The notes: generated by a model not told the origin, from the letters alone. A stretch of 64,000 nt of DNA from Pohlia nutans (GCA_022496805.1 CM040085.1:9577811-9641810), one strand, 5' to 3'. Positions 43,961 through 56,671 are shown, counted from the first letter of the stretch. Numbers and translations are program-made.

Positions 43961-45679
43961 GAATACTTCAATATCCACAACCAAAAGTCTATGTAGACAT
44001 CCTCATACAACATTGAGAGCCGTCATTGTAGCATGCATAAAAGGGCTTAGGTACCACACTAGGGCAACGTTCTGTAAAATAATATATTTTTATTGGGTGA
44101 GAATCTCTTCATACATAAGTGGCTACTACAGTTGTTAAAGTAGGAAAAAAAGAAACCTAAAAGTACTATGTTTCGAGGCCTTTTAACTTATGTAGTGTTT
44201 CACTGTTAGCAATGTAGTAGTCATACCTCTGACATGTGGCATCCTGAATAGTAGTATCCACTACCTTTGCTTTGTACACGATAATATCAAGGAGGTATTA
44301 CACTATGAATTGGATTCAATTCAAATGGGGTCTCAAAAACTCACTAATTGGAAGCAAGAAACTTCTCTATTGGATTTGAGAAGTTCATTAAAACAAACTC
44401 ATGTTCATTTAACAAAGGCCCTTGGTATAAATGGTTTAAATTCAATTTGAAGGCTTTTTAAATTTGAACCCAAACAAGTGTAAATGCCTAAAGACAAATA
44501 GAGGGTTAAGTAATAGGTTTAATCAACTATATAACTAGGGTGGTGCACGCATGAACGCATATATTCTGGACACGATGATTTTACTACCAAAACAATCATG
44601 TCGTGATGAGTGCCAATGCAGGTTGACCTAGTATAAAAAAATGGAGTTCAAAAAAGAGATTAGGAGCAATGAGGTGCTTATTAAGGGCCACTTTATATTA
44701 GGGGCCTGGGTCCAATTCCATAAGAGTCCAAAAAACCCCTCTATTGGACTCAAGATACTTCACCTTTGGACTTGAGAAGTTGAATTAAATATTAATATAA
44801 CATGTGAATTGGACCCAGATCCAAATGTAAAGCCAACTGGTCCAAGTTGGAGGTTTATGAAATTGTGCCCAATTTAAATTGGATTGAGATCCAAGTGTAA
44901 AGCCCCTAGGTCCAATAATGGGTTTGGTTTTTAAATTGTATCCAATTTTAATTAGACCGAGAACCAAGTGTAAAGCCCCTAGGTTCAATAGTAGGTCTAA
45001 TTTTATTTATTGAAGTAGTCATTGGACCTAAGGAGAGGACGTAGTTTCCTAAAACCATTGCACTCCTTTAGAGCCTTGGATTTAATGCTTGGATCCAAAA
45101 CTTTCCCTCCAAAACTATGTCACTTGGGTGCCACATCATTTTGGGATGAGTTTCTTGGTCCCCGACCTTAGTGTAAAGCCTGTAGGTCCAATTTTTAACT
45201 CTCGGCCAATAGGATTACTCGATTTTAGGGTCTCGGCCAATAGGATTGCTCGATTTCAAGATTTTCTTGGATCCGGACCCTAGTGTCTCTAAGAATGATT
45301 ATAAAAAAAATGTTTGATTTGAGCCAAGGAAAAGAATTAGTTTCCTTAAGGCTCGTGCTCTCCTTTCAAGTCTAGAAGACCCGCATAACTTGTTGGGTGC
45401 TAGATTTCCCTTTCAAACCTTGGCCACTTAGAGGCCACATCATAAGGAGGCTTTTTCCGTTACGTGCCCCATGACATCCAGTCCCTGGTGAATGTCGCGC
45501 TTTCATTTCAACCGGAAGCCCAGAGCATTGGGAGGCTTCTTCTTCTTGCGAGTGAGAGACAGACAGAGAGAGAGAGAGAGCGAGATTAGGGTTGTTGTTG
45601 GAGCACAATGATGCATTCGAAGAACGCCAATTGGATTCGTCTCATGTGACGGAGGACCAGTTGATTGAAATACTCAAAG
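43961..45679. other. Intergenic with degenerate tandem repeats
   Basis: About 44808-45006 holds three diverged units of roughly 72 bp, each containing CCAAGTGTAAAGCCCCTAGGT-like sequence. About 45201-45265 holds two units of about 33 bp starting CTCGGCCAATAGGATT. A (GA)n tract at 45560-45581 precedes the next gene. No coding region was recognised. Confidence 0.5.
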
Positions 45680-48600
45680 ATGAGTATGCAATTGCACTTT
45701 TGTTCGGCTTGCACGATGCTGCAAGGAATGCAAGGATTGAGAGTAGAGAGGAATCACGCGGGGTTGACTGGAAATCATGCTCTTGTGCGAGGAGGCCATA
45801 GCCATGTCGCGGTGGTGGCATCGTCAAAGGAAGCGAAGGTGAAGCCGCGAATTATGAGGCTGAAGAAGGACGAGATTGCGCAGGTGTTGCCGTGGTCAGG
45901 GTCCGGGGAGCAGAGGCTTCGGAAGCTGGGCACGCCGGCCACGTGGTTGGCGCGCTTGGCCATCTCCTTGGCCGGCTCCGTGGTGTTCTACAACTTCAAC
46001 ACCACGGCCGCGGCCGTCGCGTCCTTGTACTGGGCGTGGGATCCCATCCTCAGCACCACCTTCGCCAACACCTCCCTTCGCCTTCAGTACCCCTACGCTG
46101 GCCTCTGGCGAGCTCGCGTCCTGTCCGTCAATCTCGTCAAGCTCCTGCCAAAGCCCCGCAGCGATGACGTGTTTCAAGAAATCTTTGAGTCGCAAACCCC
46201 TGATAAACCCTTTCTGGAACTTGTCATCGGCGACGGCACCTCCGCCTCTCTCCAGGTATAATAATTCCTCATCTTCTCTTTTGCCAGTTCCTACTCCCTC
46301 CGTCTAGTGATTTTCTTTTTTTCATTTTTTCAAGGGAGTCCCATTGGCGATTTGAAAATTGGAACTTGAAAATAGAGAGCATTTTTTTGTGGCGATTTAC
46401 AATTTTTTCTTACTACAAATACATAGCTTTTCTATAGAATTGTTGGCTATGCATACCAATGATAAGGGAAGATTATGGTGATATACTCTATTGTTTTACC
46501 CAATTTTTCTTGTAGCAACATAGCAAGCCCATTTTTCAAATAGCAAGTTGGCGATCAATATAGCCACAACAATATTTGCTGGTTCCTACTCCCTTCGCCC
46601 CAAAGAAGATCGATGACTTTTGCACAGAATCTTGTCCCAAATTACAAGATGTCAAACTATTCATTTATTCAAGTTAATTTTCTTTTCCATATTCTCACAG
46701 GATAAAACTGCAATATTGGGAATGGGCTGATATGGTACCCCCTCCTGAAATAGTGTGATTTTAGAAAAATGTCCAAAACATTGGAAAATTACAAAAATTA
46801 GATGGTGTTAAAGATGGCATGGCTGCAGTTGCATACATGGTGTTAAAAGACATGGCATTTCTAGCACACATAAAATGAGTTAGATGATAGTGTTTTAGGG
46901 GGTACCCACATATCAGACCCTTGCCCAGTACCCGATCATGTCTGTACCTAGTTCTTGATTCTTTCATGTTCGAGCCGTGTCGATTAGGCACACAATTCTT
47001 GTTGAAATTGTCTGCGAAGTGTAGACACTGTGCTGTCTGGATTGATTGTGGACGGCGTTGAATGTCGTGTTGCTTGAATGAAGAACTACTGTGGAATAGT
47101 ATTTTTTTTTTTTTTTGTGTTTTTTTTTTTTTTTTTTTGTGTTAATGTGGAAACGCTTGGTTTGCAGATGAAAATAGGGTTTCCCAGTAAGAAGAACCAG
47201 CAGGTGCGAGTGGGAGTGACAGTGGAGGTTCTCGTGTTGTCAGATATCAAGAGCCTGTCCCGCTTCATGGCTGTTCGAGATGTCTATCTCCCTGACATGG
47301 ACCTCTGGCTTTCGGAAGACCCTTGCATTGAGAGGCCCGTGTTTGAGAATCTCATTGAGACCTTGAGGGCGGATCCTTCGGTGACGCCGGCTTTGAAGGT
47401 AAAGCTTCAGACGGTCATTCGATTCTTATGCATTTGGGGTTCTTCGCCGCATTGACCACACACCCCAAGTTTTTTTTTGTTTTTCAAAATGGATTCGCAA
47501 ATTCAAAATGATTTGAAACTTCTTACAACTATTGACGATTGAGTCTCAAACCTTTCACGAGAAAAACGGTTGTATTTCTGATGCCTTTAGTGACGAATGT
47601 CCAAAACAAGTGTTTCCCCTTCACCACACATCCACCGCACATCCACCTCGCATAGTTATTTTCCCTTACCTAAAGAGTAAGAGTTAGTCATATAATAAAG
47701 TTTCTTGCAATTCTGCTGTCGATGATTACGTGGATTCAGTGCACAAGAAGGGAACCGACGTTCTTACAATAGGGGCTGTTAGAGGGAGACTATGCGACGC
47801 GGTTCCTACGTGTTGGCATCCCGTAATCCACGTCACAACTGCGAGACTCTCACCAAAATAGTTGCCTTCTACACGCGAATAGAAACCGCTCTTCAACGTT
47901 CTTGCTCCATAGGTCGTTGCAGAAGCTCACTCAAAAGTTGGGGCAAATACTCGCACTCTAACACTCCTAATACGAATGAAATTTTCTTGGAACCATTCCA
48001 CGCGGTTGGTGTGTGGAGAAGGGGGTAGTGTGGCATGTCCACCCTAATTGGTAGATCTGTCACACAAGAATTGATGTGGGTTGTGCATTTTGCAGGGTCG
48101 AGATACACAAACTGTGAAGGCCAAGTTACCAGATTCAGTAGACATGATCCCGGGGACTAGTTTGGGCAACGTGTCTCCTGAGCCGCAAACTGCAAGGAGA
48201 TGGCGACTGACGCAGCTAGATTACGAGGAATTTCCGAATGAGTTTGATGACGATCCAAAGCTGCAGGCTCTGAGAAGATTAGGTCAAAAGCCAACTGATG
48301 GGGTGTTTCAAAGACGTGTTCAAGCAGATGCCTATGCCCCACCGAGGCAAAATAGGAGGATGCAGGACTACAGTTCTGATTCGGAGGATATATGGGAGCC
48401 AGTGAATACTAACCAAGTGGATGACCAAGAGGATTATGTTAAAGTACCTGATGCTAATGAGGGTGTTTTGGATGATGATGATGATCCCAAGTTGCAGAGA
48501 TTAGGGCGAGGCCTCAAAAGTAGGGATTTTCCTAGAAATCTATCAGCAGATGCCTATGGTCCACCGATGCAGTATATGAGGATGCAGGAATATGGTTCCC

Positions 48601-48797
48601 AGGAGCAAGACAATAGTAACATGGTTGAACCAGAGTCATTTGTAGGTGATGGGGCCGATGCCGAGAGACCTGATGATAATGTGAACTCAAGGCAAGGTGA
48701 GCAGCTGACCACAGTTGATGAATTTTTAGGGAGTGGACGCGACAGAATGCGGACTAGGGAATCAGATGTTGAGCTGGTACAAGAGGAAGAGGTTTGA
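45680..48797 (+). CDS. Probable plastid membrane protein, unknown function
   Basis: Three exons, 45680-46255, 47168-47398 and 48096-48797, all join in phase 0 and give 502 aa. The start is the first Met after an in-frame stop at 45662-45664. Residues 1-50 are rich in Ala, His, Ser and Arg and poor in acidic residues, as in a plastid transit peptide. Residues about 88-120 (WLARLAISLAGSVVFYNF, then AAAVASLYWAW) form one or two membrane segments. The central region (LELVIGDG, VRVGVTVEVLVLSD, VYLPDMDLWLSEDP) looks like a beta-rich conserved domain. The acidic C-terminus has a two-copy repeat at about 320-361 and 396-435 (DDDPKLQ, ADAY.PP, RMQ.Y). I do not recognise the family name. Intron 1 carries a MITE-like inverted repeat at 46728-46918 and a dispersed repeat. 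Confidence 0.8.
46321..46568. repeat. 250-bp dispersed repeat, copy 1
   Basis: This intron segment is nearly identical, in the same orientation, to 58621-58876 in the PAO-like gene (CAAGGGAGTCCCATTGGCGA, AATAGCAAGTTGGCGATCAA). It is noncoding and the family is unknown. Confidence 0.82.
46728..46918. mobile_element. MITE-like inverted repeat in an intron
   Basis: The left end CTGATATGGTACCCCCTCC and the right end AGGGGGTACCCACATATCAG are imperfect inverted repeats around a 190-bp noncoding segment. Confidence 0.55.
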
Positions 48798-49622
48798 TCT
48801 CTAAACAAGATTTGGGAAAGAGTTTATGTATTTTCCCAGGAAGCTCTCGAGTTGTACATTATGCTGATGAGACTGCTCTTGTAGAACTGTGCATAATTAA
48901 TTAGGTCGCAGTTAGGTAGTTAGATTGTGGAGTGTTCATACATTCTGATTTGATGCAGGCATCAGATGGTCTGATCTTTTATCATCGTCTTCACTCATTA
49001 ATTTTCCAGACTTAGATGATCTGAGAGTGTCAACATTTGTGCTTATTTGCAGAGAGTGCTCATAGCTGTGTATTTTGGAATGTTTACGCCAGTATGGATA
49101 TCGACCTGGTTTCCATAGCTGATGGAGTATAATTTAGGGTTAATCAGACTAATGCTGTTTTTGCAAGAGTGTACTCTTCTGGATGGAAGAGCCGATTTGC
49201 AATCCGTATGCTTGTGCTTGGCTGGATGAAGTATGAATGACACAAGTGGGAGCCAGAAATCCTCTCTGCCATGTCAGGGATGGCATTGCTAATGAATTCA
49301 CGAACTGGTTTCAGAGTTTCTGATAATAGAAGATTGCTGCTGTGTGGTAGTCTTTCTGAAAGAGCTCATGGAGAAGATACTTGTAGTTGAGTAAGTTAGG
49401 GAGTAACCTACCGGCACAGGCATGAAATGATTTAAGCAACAGGACTAATGATTCACGACTGGAGATTCAAAGAAATAGCTCCATTCTATTGGTTCTTTAC
49501 TGATTTTGAGTTTCGGACGAGTGGAAGTTGCTTGTGCCAAGGGAGATGAGTCAATGCTTTTTTGAGGTTCGATACTGCTTTGGTATAATGACATGGCAAA
49601 TGGAGAGCTAATTCATGAGCTT
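48798..49622. other. 3' flank, no recognised gene
   Basis: It should contain the 3' untranslated region of the preceding gene. No other coding signal was seen. Confidence 0.35.
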
Positions 49623-50217
49623 GTACAGTCAGGTACTGGCTGTTAACGAATTACAGAGGGATTTTTTCTGAAAACTTTGAAAATTCATTGTGAACTCAAA
49701 AATGATCGGATTTGAGAACCGTAAAGTGTGTTGGAATCACATTAGAGTGTACTATAATATTATGATAAAACATCAATTCCTTTTTGTGCTATCATATAAC
49801 ATATAACAAGTATTTTATATACCATTTACCATTGACTACTCCTAAGCCAAAAACTACTTCCTCCAAGCCAAAAACCAAACAAGCTATATATCAATGATAC
49901 CACAAATATGTGCTCAAGTATCCCAAGAACAACTTTGGAAGCTCATTCCAAATTTGCAATTGAAATTTACATTGTAATTGAAGCAAAAGATAGGAGTAGT
50001 CAATGGTAGATAGTGTATAAGGTAATTGTATTGTGTTGAATGATATTACGAAAAGAAACTGATATTTTATCATAATATTGTAGTATACTTTGATACGGTT
50101 CCAACACACTTTGCGGTTTTCAATTCTGATAATTTTTGAGTTCACAATGAATTTTCAAAGTTTTTAGAAAAACTCCCTACAAGAAGGAATTCGTTAACGG
50201 GTAGTACCCGACTGTAC
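49623..50217. mobile_element. Fold-back element with long inverted repeats, about 595 bp
   Basis: About 49623-49860 pairs with about 49985-50217. Matching features include the outer TACAGTC.GGTACT end, GTTAACGAATT, AAAACTTTGAAAATTC, TTGTGAACTCAAAAAT and GACTACTCCTA, each present as its complement in the right arm. The target duplication is unclear. Confidence 0.7.
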
Positions 50218-50767
50218 TGTAGAAAGTGCAAAAAATTTAAGGACTTTGCTTGGAAGTCGGAAAGTTAAGGAACTTCTCTCTTTCTGTGTTCTGGAATCAC
50301 TTGTTTGTGCTAGCTTGGAGAACTTTCTCTTTTGATCGTATGAACCGGGTCTAATAAGAAACTGTAAAACTCAATAGAAGACATGATTACAAAGCATTCA
50401 AAAAAACAATAGTCATCCAGTACCTCACAAAACTGTTCCAGTGTTGGAAAAATCTACCTTTGATTAAATTTAGATGGCACCAGGCAAAAGCAAACGGCCA
50501 TGTGTAAGTTCCAATTAACTTCTAATGCAAGTTTAGAGGCCACATGTCAGAAGCAATGGCATGCAGAAGCACACATGCACGATAATCATAAGCTCAAAGC
50601 CAGATAAATCAATGGAACAATTTTGTAAGTGCATTGTGTACAAGAACCTGCTTTGTTGTAGAGCTGTGCAGATTGATTAGACTTGTACTCTTGCTGTAAA
50701 GCTATGTGTACACACCATCTCTTTTGATTTTCTTCGTACTTTGAAGTCCTTGCTCCCAAGTAGAAAA

Positions 50768-51770
50768 CATGGTTTGTCCATTATCTTCTCAAAAGAAATC
50801 AGAGAGGGATTGGTGTTAGAGAAGTGTCAAGGAGTTTGCATGTAGGTGTTGGAACTGTACACAGGCTTCGAAAGAAATTTGTTTCTACTGTAGAATTATC
50901 ACATGGAGGTAGACCAAGAAAATTGACTCCTACAATGGAACGGTCGTGTGTGTTGGATGTGACTAGAGGGAAGCTTAATACTGTTGTCGAGGCTACAAAA
51001 AATGTGCAAGAGGCATTTGGGATGCAAGTGTGTTGAAACAGTGAGATGTGCTTTGCGTAAAGGTGATTTACAATCACAAGTGAAGCAAAAGAAACCCACG
51101 TCTCTCAATCAAGAATGTCAAAGCACATTTAGACTTTGCAAGAGCCCATTTAGATTGGACTATAGATGATTGGTGTCGTGTCATTTTCTTTGATGAGTCA
51201 AAAATCAATCGATTTTGTTCTGATGGAATCTCTTGGTGTTGGAGTTGTGATCTACATGAGTTGTCAACTTGCATTGTTATAGAGAGAGTAAAGCATGGTG
51301 GTGGTGGGATCATGATTTGGGGTAGTATGACTAGTCATGGGCCAGGATTGGTGTACAAAATTGAAAGTTGCCTCAATCAACATGGACACCGTCAAATTTT
51401 AGAGCAAACAATAGATGGTACAATCAGAAAATATAAATTAGATGCTACAAAAGTCATTTTCCAGCAACATAATGCTTCTATTCACACCACAAAGATGATG
51501 CAAGAATGGTTCTCAAGGCAAAGTTTTAGTCTTCTAACGTGGCTAGCCCAATCCCCTAATTTAAATCCAATAGAACATCTATGGGCAATCCTCAAAAGGA
51601 GATTGAATCAATATGATTCACCTCCAAAAGGAATGATTGAATTATGGGAACGTGTAGTTCAAGTTTTTTCTTCTATTACTACACATGATTGCAGGAGACT
51701 TGTAGAAAGCATGCCTAAAAGGATGGAATTTGTAGTAGCTTCAAAAGGGAAATGGACAAAGTATTAGGTA
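50768..51770 (+). pseudogene. Tc1-like (DD34E-type) transposase pseudogene
   Basis: The N-terminal helix-turn-helix part is seen at 50824-51036 (VGTVHRLRKKF, GGRPRKLTP) and the catalytic domain runs in another frame to the stop at 51765-51767. The motifs are VIFFDESKINRF (first Asp), GGGGIMIWGSM, VIFQQHNASIHT (second Asp replaced by His) and SPNLNPIEHLWA (catalytic Glu kept). A frameshift near 51030-51100 separates the halves. The order and spacing are those of Tc1-type DDE transposases. It is inactive because of the frameshift and the lost Asp. Terminal inverted repeats were not identified. Confidence 0.85.
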
Positions 51771-53001
51771 GCTTACTTAGAGCACTCACAAAACTATACC
51801 AATGTATATACTGATTTTAAGCTTTCATTTTTTCTTCAATGATACTTGATTTAGTTGGAACTTTTTACATGTGTACTAGATTGGATGTTAATATATGTCT
51901 CAAATTACTTTTTGAAAGTTTGGACATCCATTTGTCTAAAACTTCTTAAATTTAGAAGTTCTAATGATTGGAACAGTTTTGTGAGGTATTGTAAGACATT
52001 GATACATAATGACCACAAAGTGGCACAAAGTCACATAGTACAAATAGGCCGGTGGTTTACCTTATCCCCTCTTCTTGCTTCAACAACATTGTGGTCTTAC
52101 ATTGGAATGAAGGTTAGAATGTTTAATTGTAGTCATGGTTTTGTAAACAAAGAAAGAAAAGGAAAAAAAAATTGTTACTTTATAGCATTTGGTGTGGTAT
52201 TACCAAAAAGCGAAACAATCTTAAAAAACCTTCCAAAATCAAGCTTCTCTCCCAAAAAGAATTTAAGATTTAAGTTGCTATTCCAAGTTGAACTTTCAAT
52301 ATGGCAAGTAGTGACATCCATTGTTGTTCCTAACCCAAGAACACCCCTATCTACAAGCTTTTTTAGATTTCAACATCAAAATAGAAGAGCACTCTAAGAT
52401 AGGGACGTTTCTGGGCCCACGGATGACAATGGATAATTCTACCTTAGTTGAACCCATTCTAGGTCTTGTATTATTGTTTGGTGAGCATCTGGAATGATTT
52501 GTATTTTTGTACTGTACACACCAAAAAGTAAAATTATTGTGGAATTTACATTATGTACTTTGGAGGAAGCCACACAAAGAGTTGGCTTGAGTTTTTCAAC
52601 TAGGTTGAGTGTTTTCAACCAAATTCAATCCAACCAAGTATCGCATAGGGGGTTGGAATTGGAATGAGTTGAATGATGAAGGAAAGCACTGTTAAACACA
52701 ATACTAAAATTTCAACCGAGGGAGGAGAGATCATCGTTGAGATTTTTTCTCAAGGAGACCACAATTGAGATTTTATCTCAAGAGTTGAAATTACTCTCCT
52801 TGTGCATCCCTTTGTTGAAACTATTTTCAACCCAAAAGCATCTAGAATTTTCGACTCAATCCCATATGTAGCTCCCTCTATATCTTAGTGTAATATTTTT
52901 TTCAGAACAAATTTCTTAATGTATTGAGGACTAAAGTATACACTCAAAACTCATTTATATCACACCTCTTGTTTCCATTGTACTATCAGGCATAGTTCTA
53001 G
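51771..53001. other. Intergenic between two transposase relics
   Basis: The 180-residue open frame 51855-52397 begins at a TTG and shows no recognised motif. It could be a remnant of element sequence. The segment 52590-52900 has scattered inverted words (TTTCAACC, GGTTGAAA) but no clean element. Confidence 0.35.
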
Positions 53002-54345
53002 TCAAGTTTGGAGTTGCTCCAAAGATATTGTATCCCATGTTGATTGAATGGTTTGTGCCATTTCCTCCTTGTTTTTTGATCTAAAACGACGTCGTAACAA
53101 ATCTTTGACAATCTTCCATACATTTTCTATAAGATTCAAATTTGGAGAGTTTGCAGGCCAAATTAGTTTTGCCATACCATGAGCTTGTCTCCATTGCAAC
53201 GGAAGTGAGCTACAGTGGAATAGAGCGCCATCTTCCATAAGTTTCAATTGATTAGGGTGATCATGTAAATAGTAAAATCCGCTTAACCCCTAAAAGGATA
53301 TGCATACGAAGTTGCTGCAGAGGTTTACATTTGTACTTATATATTGAAGACTAGAAAATGATGTTGTGATAGTGAATTCTTTTGTAGACGTCAATGTCAA
53401 TACCATTAATGGTATATATTTTTTTCAAAATTTTTGGAGTAATTTAGAGCAACTCTACCACCGCCTGTATATGCTGCAAATACGTATAAATGGGCACAAA
53501 AGACTCCATAGAATACACATAGTGATTCCAATTTTAATTTTGAAGGTTTCACAATTTTCCTCATCTTTAGGCCCTTCTTTTGCTTTTTGGTTGTTTCAAG
53601 TAATATGCATTGCAAAGTGCCTCAATTCATGGTACAATCCCAGCCGAGGCCATATTCCATCCTGAGGGCCCTTTAGGGGTTAATGTTGCCTCATATACAA
53701 TGGTTACAAAATCGCTTATTGTTTTTTTGTTTGGAGGCATAATAACAAGAGGGCATTTATCAAAGCTAGTGAATGCACTCCAAACCATCACCAAAGTACA
53801 GCCACTCCTAAAAGTTGGAGCTATGCAATCCCAAGCATATCTTTCGTATGGTCTTCGCCACACTCTAATTTGCCTCGAAGTTTTACCAATTTCAAATGAT
53901 GACTCATCTAACCAAATCACAGTGCACCAATCTTCAAAACTCCAACTTTCATGAGCACATGCAAATTTAAGCATATATAATTTGTGCTTCTCGCAATGTA
54001 ATTTCTAAAACCCAAGTCATGTAAGTACGACCATGTTGTGTTACGACTCACATTTAATAGAATCAATAGGCTTAATAATTCCGACAACGGTTGTCTTCTA
54101 TCATCTCTAACATAATGTGCCAACACTCTAGCGTCACAATCACTCAACTTCCGATGCCTACCACATCGGGATTTCAAAGATTTTACACTCCCTCGGACCT
54201 TCCAATTTGTCAAGATAGTAGAAACAGTTGACCGTGGAACGTTCAATACAAATGCAATGTCTGAACTCTTCATTCCGCCTTCACGCATTCCCACAATGCG
54301 ACCCCTTTCCTCATCACCAGTTCAAGATTTTGCACGGCATAGTAC
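53002..54345 (-). pseudogene. Second Tc1-like transposase pseudogene, split by a TTAA MITE
   Basis: The minus strand reads an N-terminal helix-turn-helix (VGMREGGMKSSDIAFVLNVP and STVSTIL, about 54300-54200). The catalytic part follows, with VIWLDESSF (first Asp), VMVWSAF and VYEATL at 53684. After the MITE at 53287-53679 it continues LMEDGALFH (second Asp) and NSPNLNLIENVWK (Glu). Removing the MITE and one TTAA restores the frame across the junction without loss. A frameshift near 53974 and another near the start make it inactive. It is clearly a different lineage from the 50.8-kb relic. Confidence 0.87.
53287..53679. mobile_element. TTAA-flanked MITE, copy I, inside a transposase relic
   Basis: A 393-bp element begins CCCCTAAAAGGAT and ends GGGCCCTTTAGGGG, with TTAA at 53283-53286 and 53680-53683. 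The interrupted transposase codes VYEATL on one side and SGFYYLHDH on the other, in frame when the element plus one TTAA is taken out. This proves both the ends and the 4-bp target duplication. Confidence 0.92.
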
Positions 54346-54685
54346 CTCTCAAAGACCCAATGCACAATCTGAAAATCAATAGATTTAATCACCAACATAG
54401 CAACAAAGGCAACTCTAATGCTCCTGTCCAAACTACCTGCAAAACAACTTCAAGCCACCATATCTCATCTGTGCAAGTCAATCTCCATTGCAATGACACT
54501 CCATGTCGTAATCTTGAGCTTTATACATTAAACGTTACAATGAATACATGCCATCAAAACAATGAGGTGGCGCAAGGAGCTTCAGAAAGGAAGATGCATG
54601 TTTGAGCTCTTGACAACACAATTACTAATTACCGCCAAATATTTTAATTTTTGACATTTGCTCATGATTAACAGGTGGTGATTAA

Positions 54686-55253
54686 CCCCTACATGCCTAG
54701 ATCCCTCTCCAAATTCGGCAGTTTTACAAAGATGCATTATAAAATGCAACCTAGAGGGATATTTTGAACTTGATATATGAATAAAAGTTGTACATTATGA
54801 ATTTTAGATTCTATCCATACAGTTAGATCTATGATTGCTATTACCAATAATTTTGTATAAAATTTGAAACGTGAAATTCAAAATTACTTTGTAATTCAAT
54901 TACGAATAAGATATTGACAATCTACAGATGAAATTTTTTGTGATTGGTTGAAATGTAATACTCTAAGTGTAGTGATTTTTGGAGATTTTTTGGTTGCTTA
55001 ATTTTATGAGTTCATTTTTTAAAAGCACTTTTACATTGAAATCTTCAAAAATTTGGGTGAATCACTACAACATGAAATGAGGCATAAAATTTTCACAAAT
55101 CATCCCCTTTCTAATCGGATCACATATGCATGAAGCTAACTTCCCATAGAATCTATAGTAAAAATTCCACACGGCAAAAAGAGCATGACGGATGAGAAAT
55201 TATGGATGAAATCTGTACATCGTCCAAGAAATGGACGCTCAGGCAGATAGGGG
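54686..55253. mobile_element. TTAA-flanked MITE, family 1, copy J
   Basis: A 568-bp element begins CCCCTACATGCC and ends AGGCAGATAGGGG, with TTAA at 54682-54685 and 55254-55257. It is colinear with copies A and D. Confidence 0.82.
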
Positions 55254-55257
55254 TTAA

Positions 55258-55822
55258 AGACCACTGATGGCTTCACAAGTTGCAATTGATTTTGTGAAAA
55301 AAGAATATATATTGAGGTGCAATTGAATGCAACTGTTTTTGAATCACGGAACTGAGAGCACATCCAAAATTCGAAATATTTTTGGACCCTACTGTACATC
55401 CGTTTAGAAGCAGACATGTAGAAAGTGTCCAATGACATGCACATACAACGTTTTATTCTCTGCGAATGCTGGAATGTGATATAGGAGGGTGTGATAGTAA
55501 CAAGTCAAAAGTGTGCATGCTTTTATAAGTAGTTTTAAGTTGAAAATGATACTTATAATTCAACTTCTAGCAATTGCATAATCTATTATTAGATTCTATT
55601 GTATAATACAGACCATGTACACACATGCAAGGACAATTGAAACTGTTGTATTAGTTTTCTCAGAACGAGAAAAAAAAGTGATTTCTAATACCGAACAATA
55701 CAAAGAACAAAAGCGAATCAGAAAACTAAAAGCTATCACTACATATTTTACACGAGTGTACATGCACAAGTTTGTACTAAGGTATCGTTAAATCCTCCAA
55801 TGCAAACAGAGACAGCTCCACA
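55258..55822. other. 3' flank of the PAO-like gene, nothing else recognised
   Basis: It should hold the 3' untranslated region of the minus-strand gene ending at 55823. The open frame at 55136-55444 crosses the end of the MITE and is not a gene. Confidence 0.35.
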
Positions 55823-56408
55823 TTAGTCGATCTCAGAATGCACGTAGTCCTTGAAAATAAAATTCTTCTCTGCTTCCTTCAAAGAGTAAGCCAAAGCTGC
55901 ACTGATTACAGCTCCAGCGGCCAGAATCACTCGGACCGTGAAATCTGGGGGCACACCTGCTCCAGCAGCCAAGACCACAGTGCTTCCCCACAGTATCTTC
56001 TGCCACAGCTGGAAATCTTTTTGTGCTTTTCGACAGGAGGCACATATGAGCGTGTGCTGCTCAGCCCGGTCCAGCATCTGCAATCCAAGACCCAATTTCC
56101 ACATCAAAAAAAGCAGCTTCTTAAGAGGTTCTCTATTAGTGCTCAATGGCCGCTTGGAGGTAACAAAATGCACTAATGGAAAGAAGAAATCATGGCCTAC
56201 ATTTTTGAACAATCAAAAGATATGTTACGAAAGTCACTGTAATCGATTGTTATCTTCCAAAGTGGACTTCCAATTTTAGCCATTCAGAACGATTACCAAA
56301 TCAAGGAACATTATGCTAAAATGGGAGACCAAGGGACAGTGGGAAGGCACCCTAAAATCTCACACAATAGGTACATACAGGATGTAGACCACCTAAACAT
56401 TTGTTTAA

Positions 56409-56671
56409 CCCCTAACTGCCCAACCATGCATATTTTGCATGATGTACAGAAGCAAACTTCGTTTTCTCATCCGTCATGCACTTTTTGTAGTGTGAATTTT
56501 TTACTGAATTTTCTATGGGAGGTTAGCTTCATGCACATGTGATCCGATTAGAAAGTTGATGATTTGTGAAACTTTTATGCCTCATTTCATGTTGCAGTCT
56601 TTCACCAAAAATTTCAAAGATTCTAGTCTAAAAGTTAACTCATAAAATCAACTCACTTAGAGTAACAACGA
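56409..56671 (-). mobile_element. TTAA-flanked MITE, family 1, copy K (truncated), in a PAO-like intron
   Basis: Begins CCCCTAACTGCC after TTAA (56405-56408), inverted relative to copy J. Homology (CATCCGTCATGC, GATCCGATTAGAAAG, ACTCACTTAGAGTA) stops near 56671 without a second end. Confidence 0.7.

Noticed and set aside
46285..46305. Stowaway MITE end (TACTCCCTCCGTC)
   Set aside because: A matching inverted end at a suitable distance could not be found; a similar word near 46586 is in the same orientation.
51855..52397. 180-aa open frame as a gene
   Set aside because: It begins at TTG, lies in AT-rich DNA between transposon relics, and shows no recognised domain.
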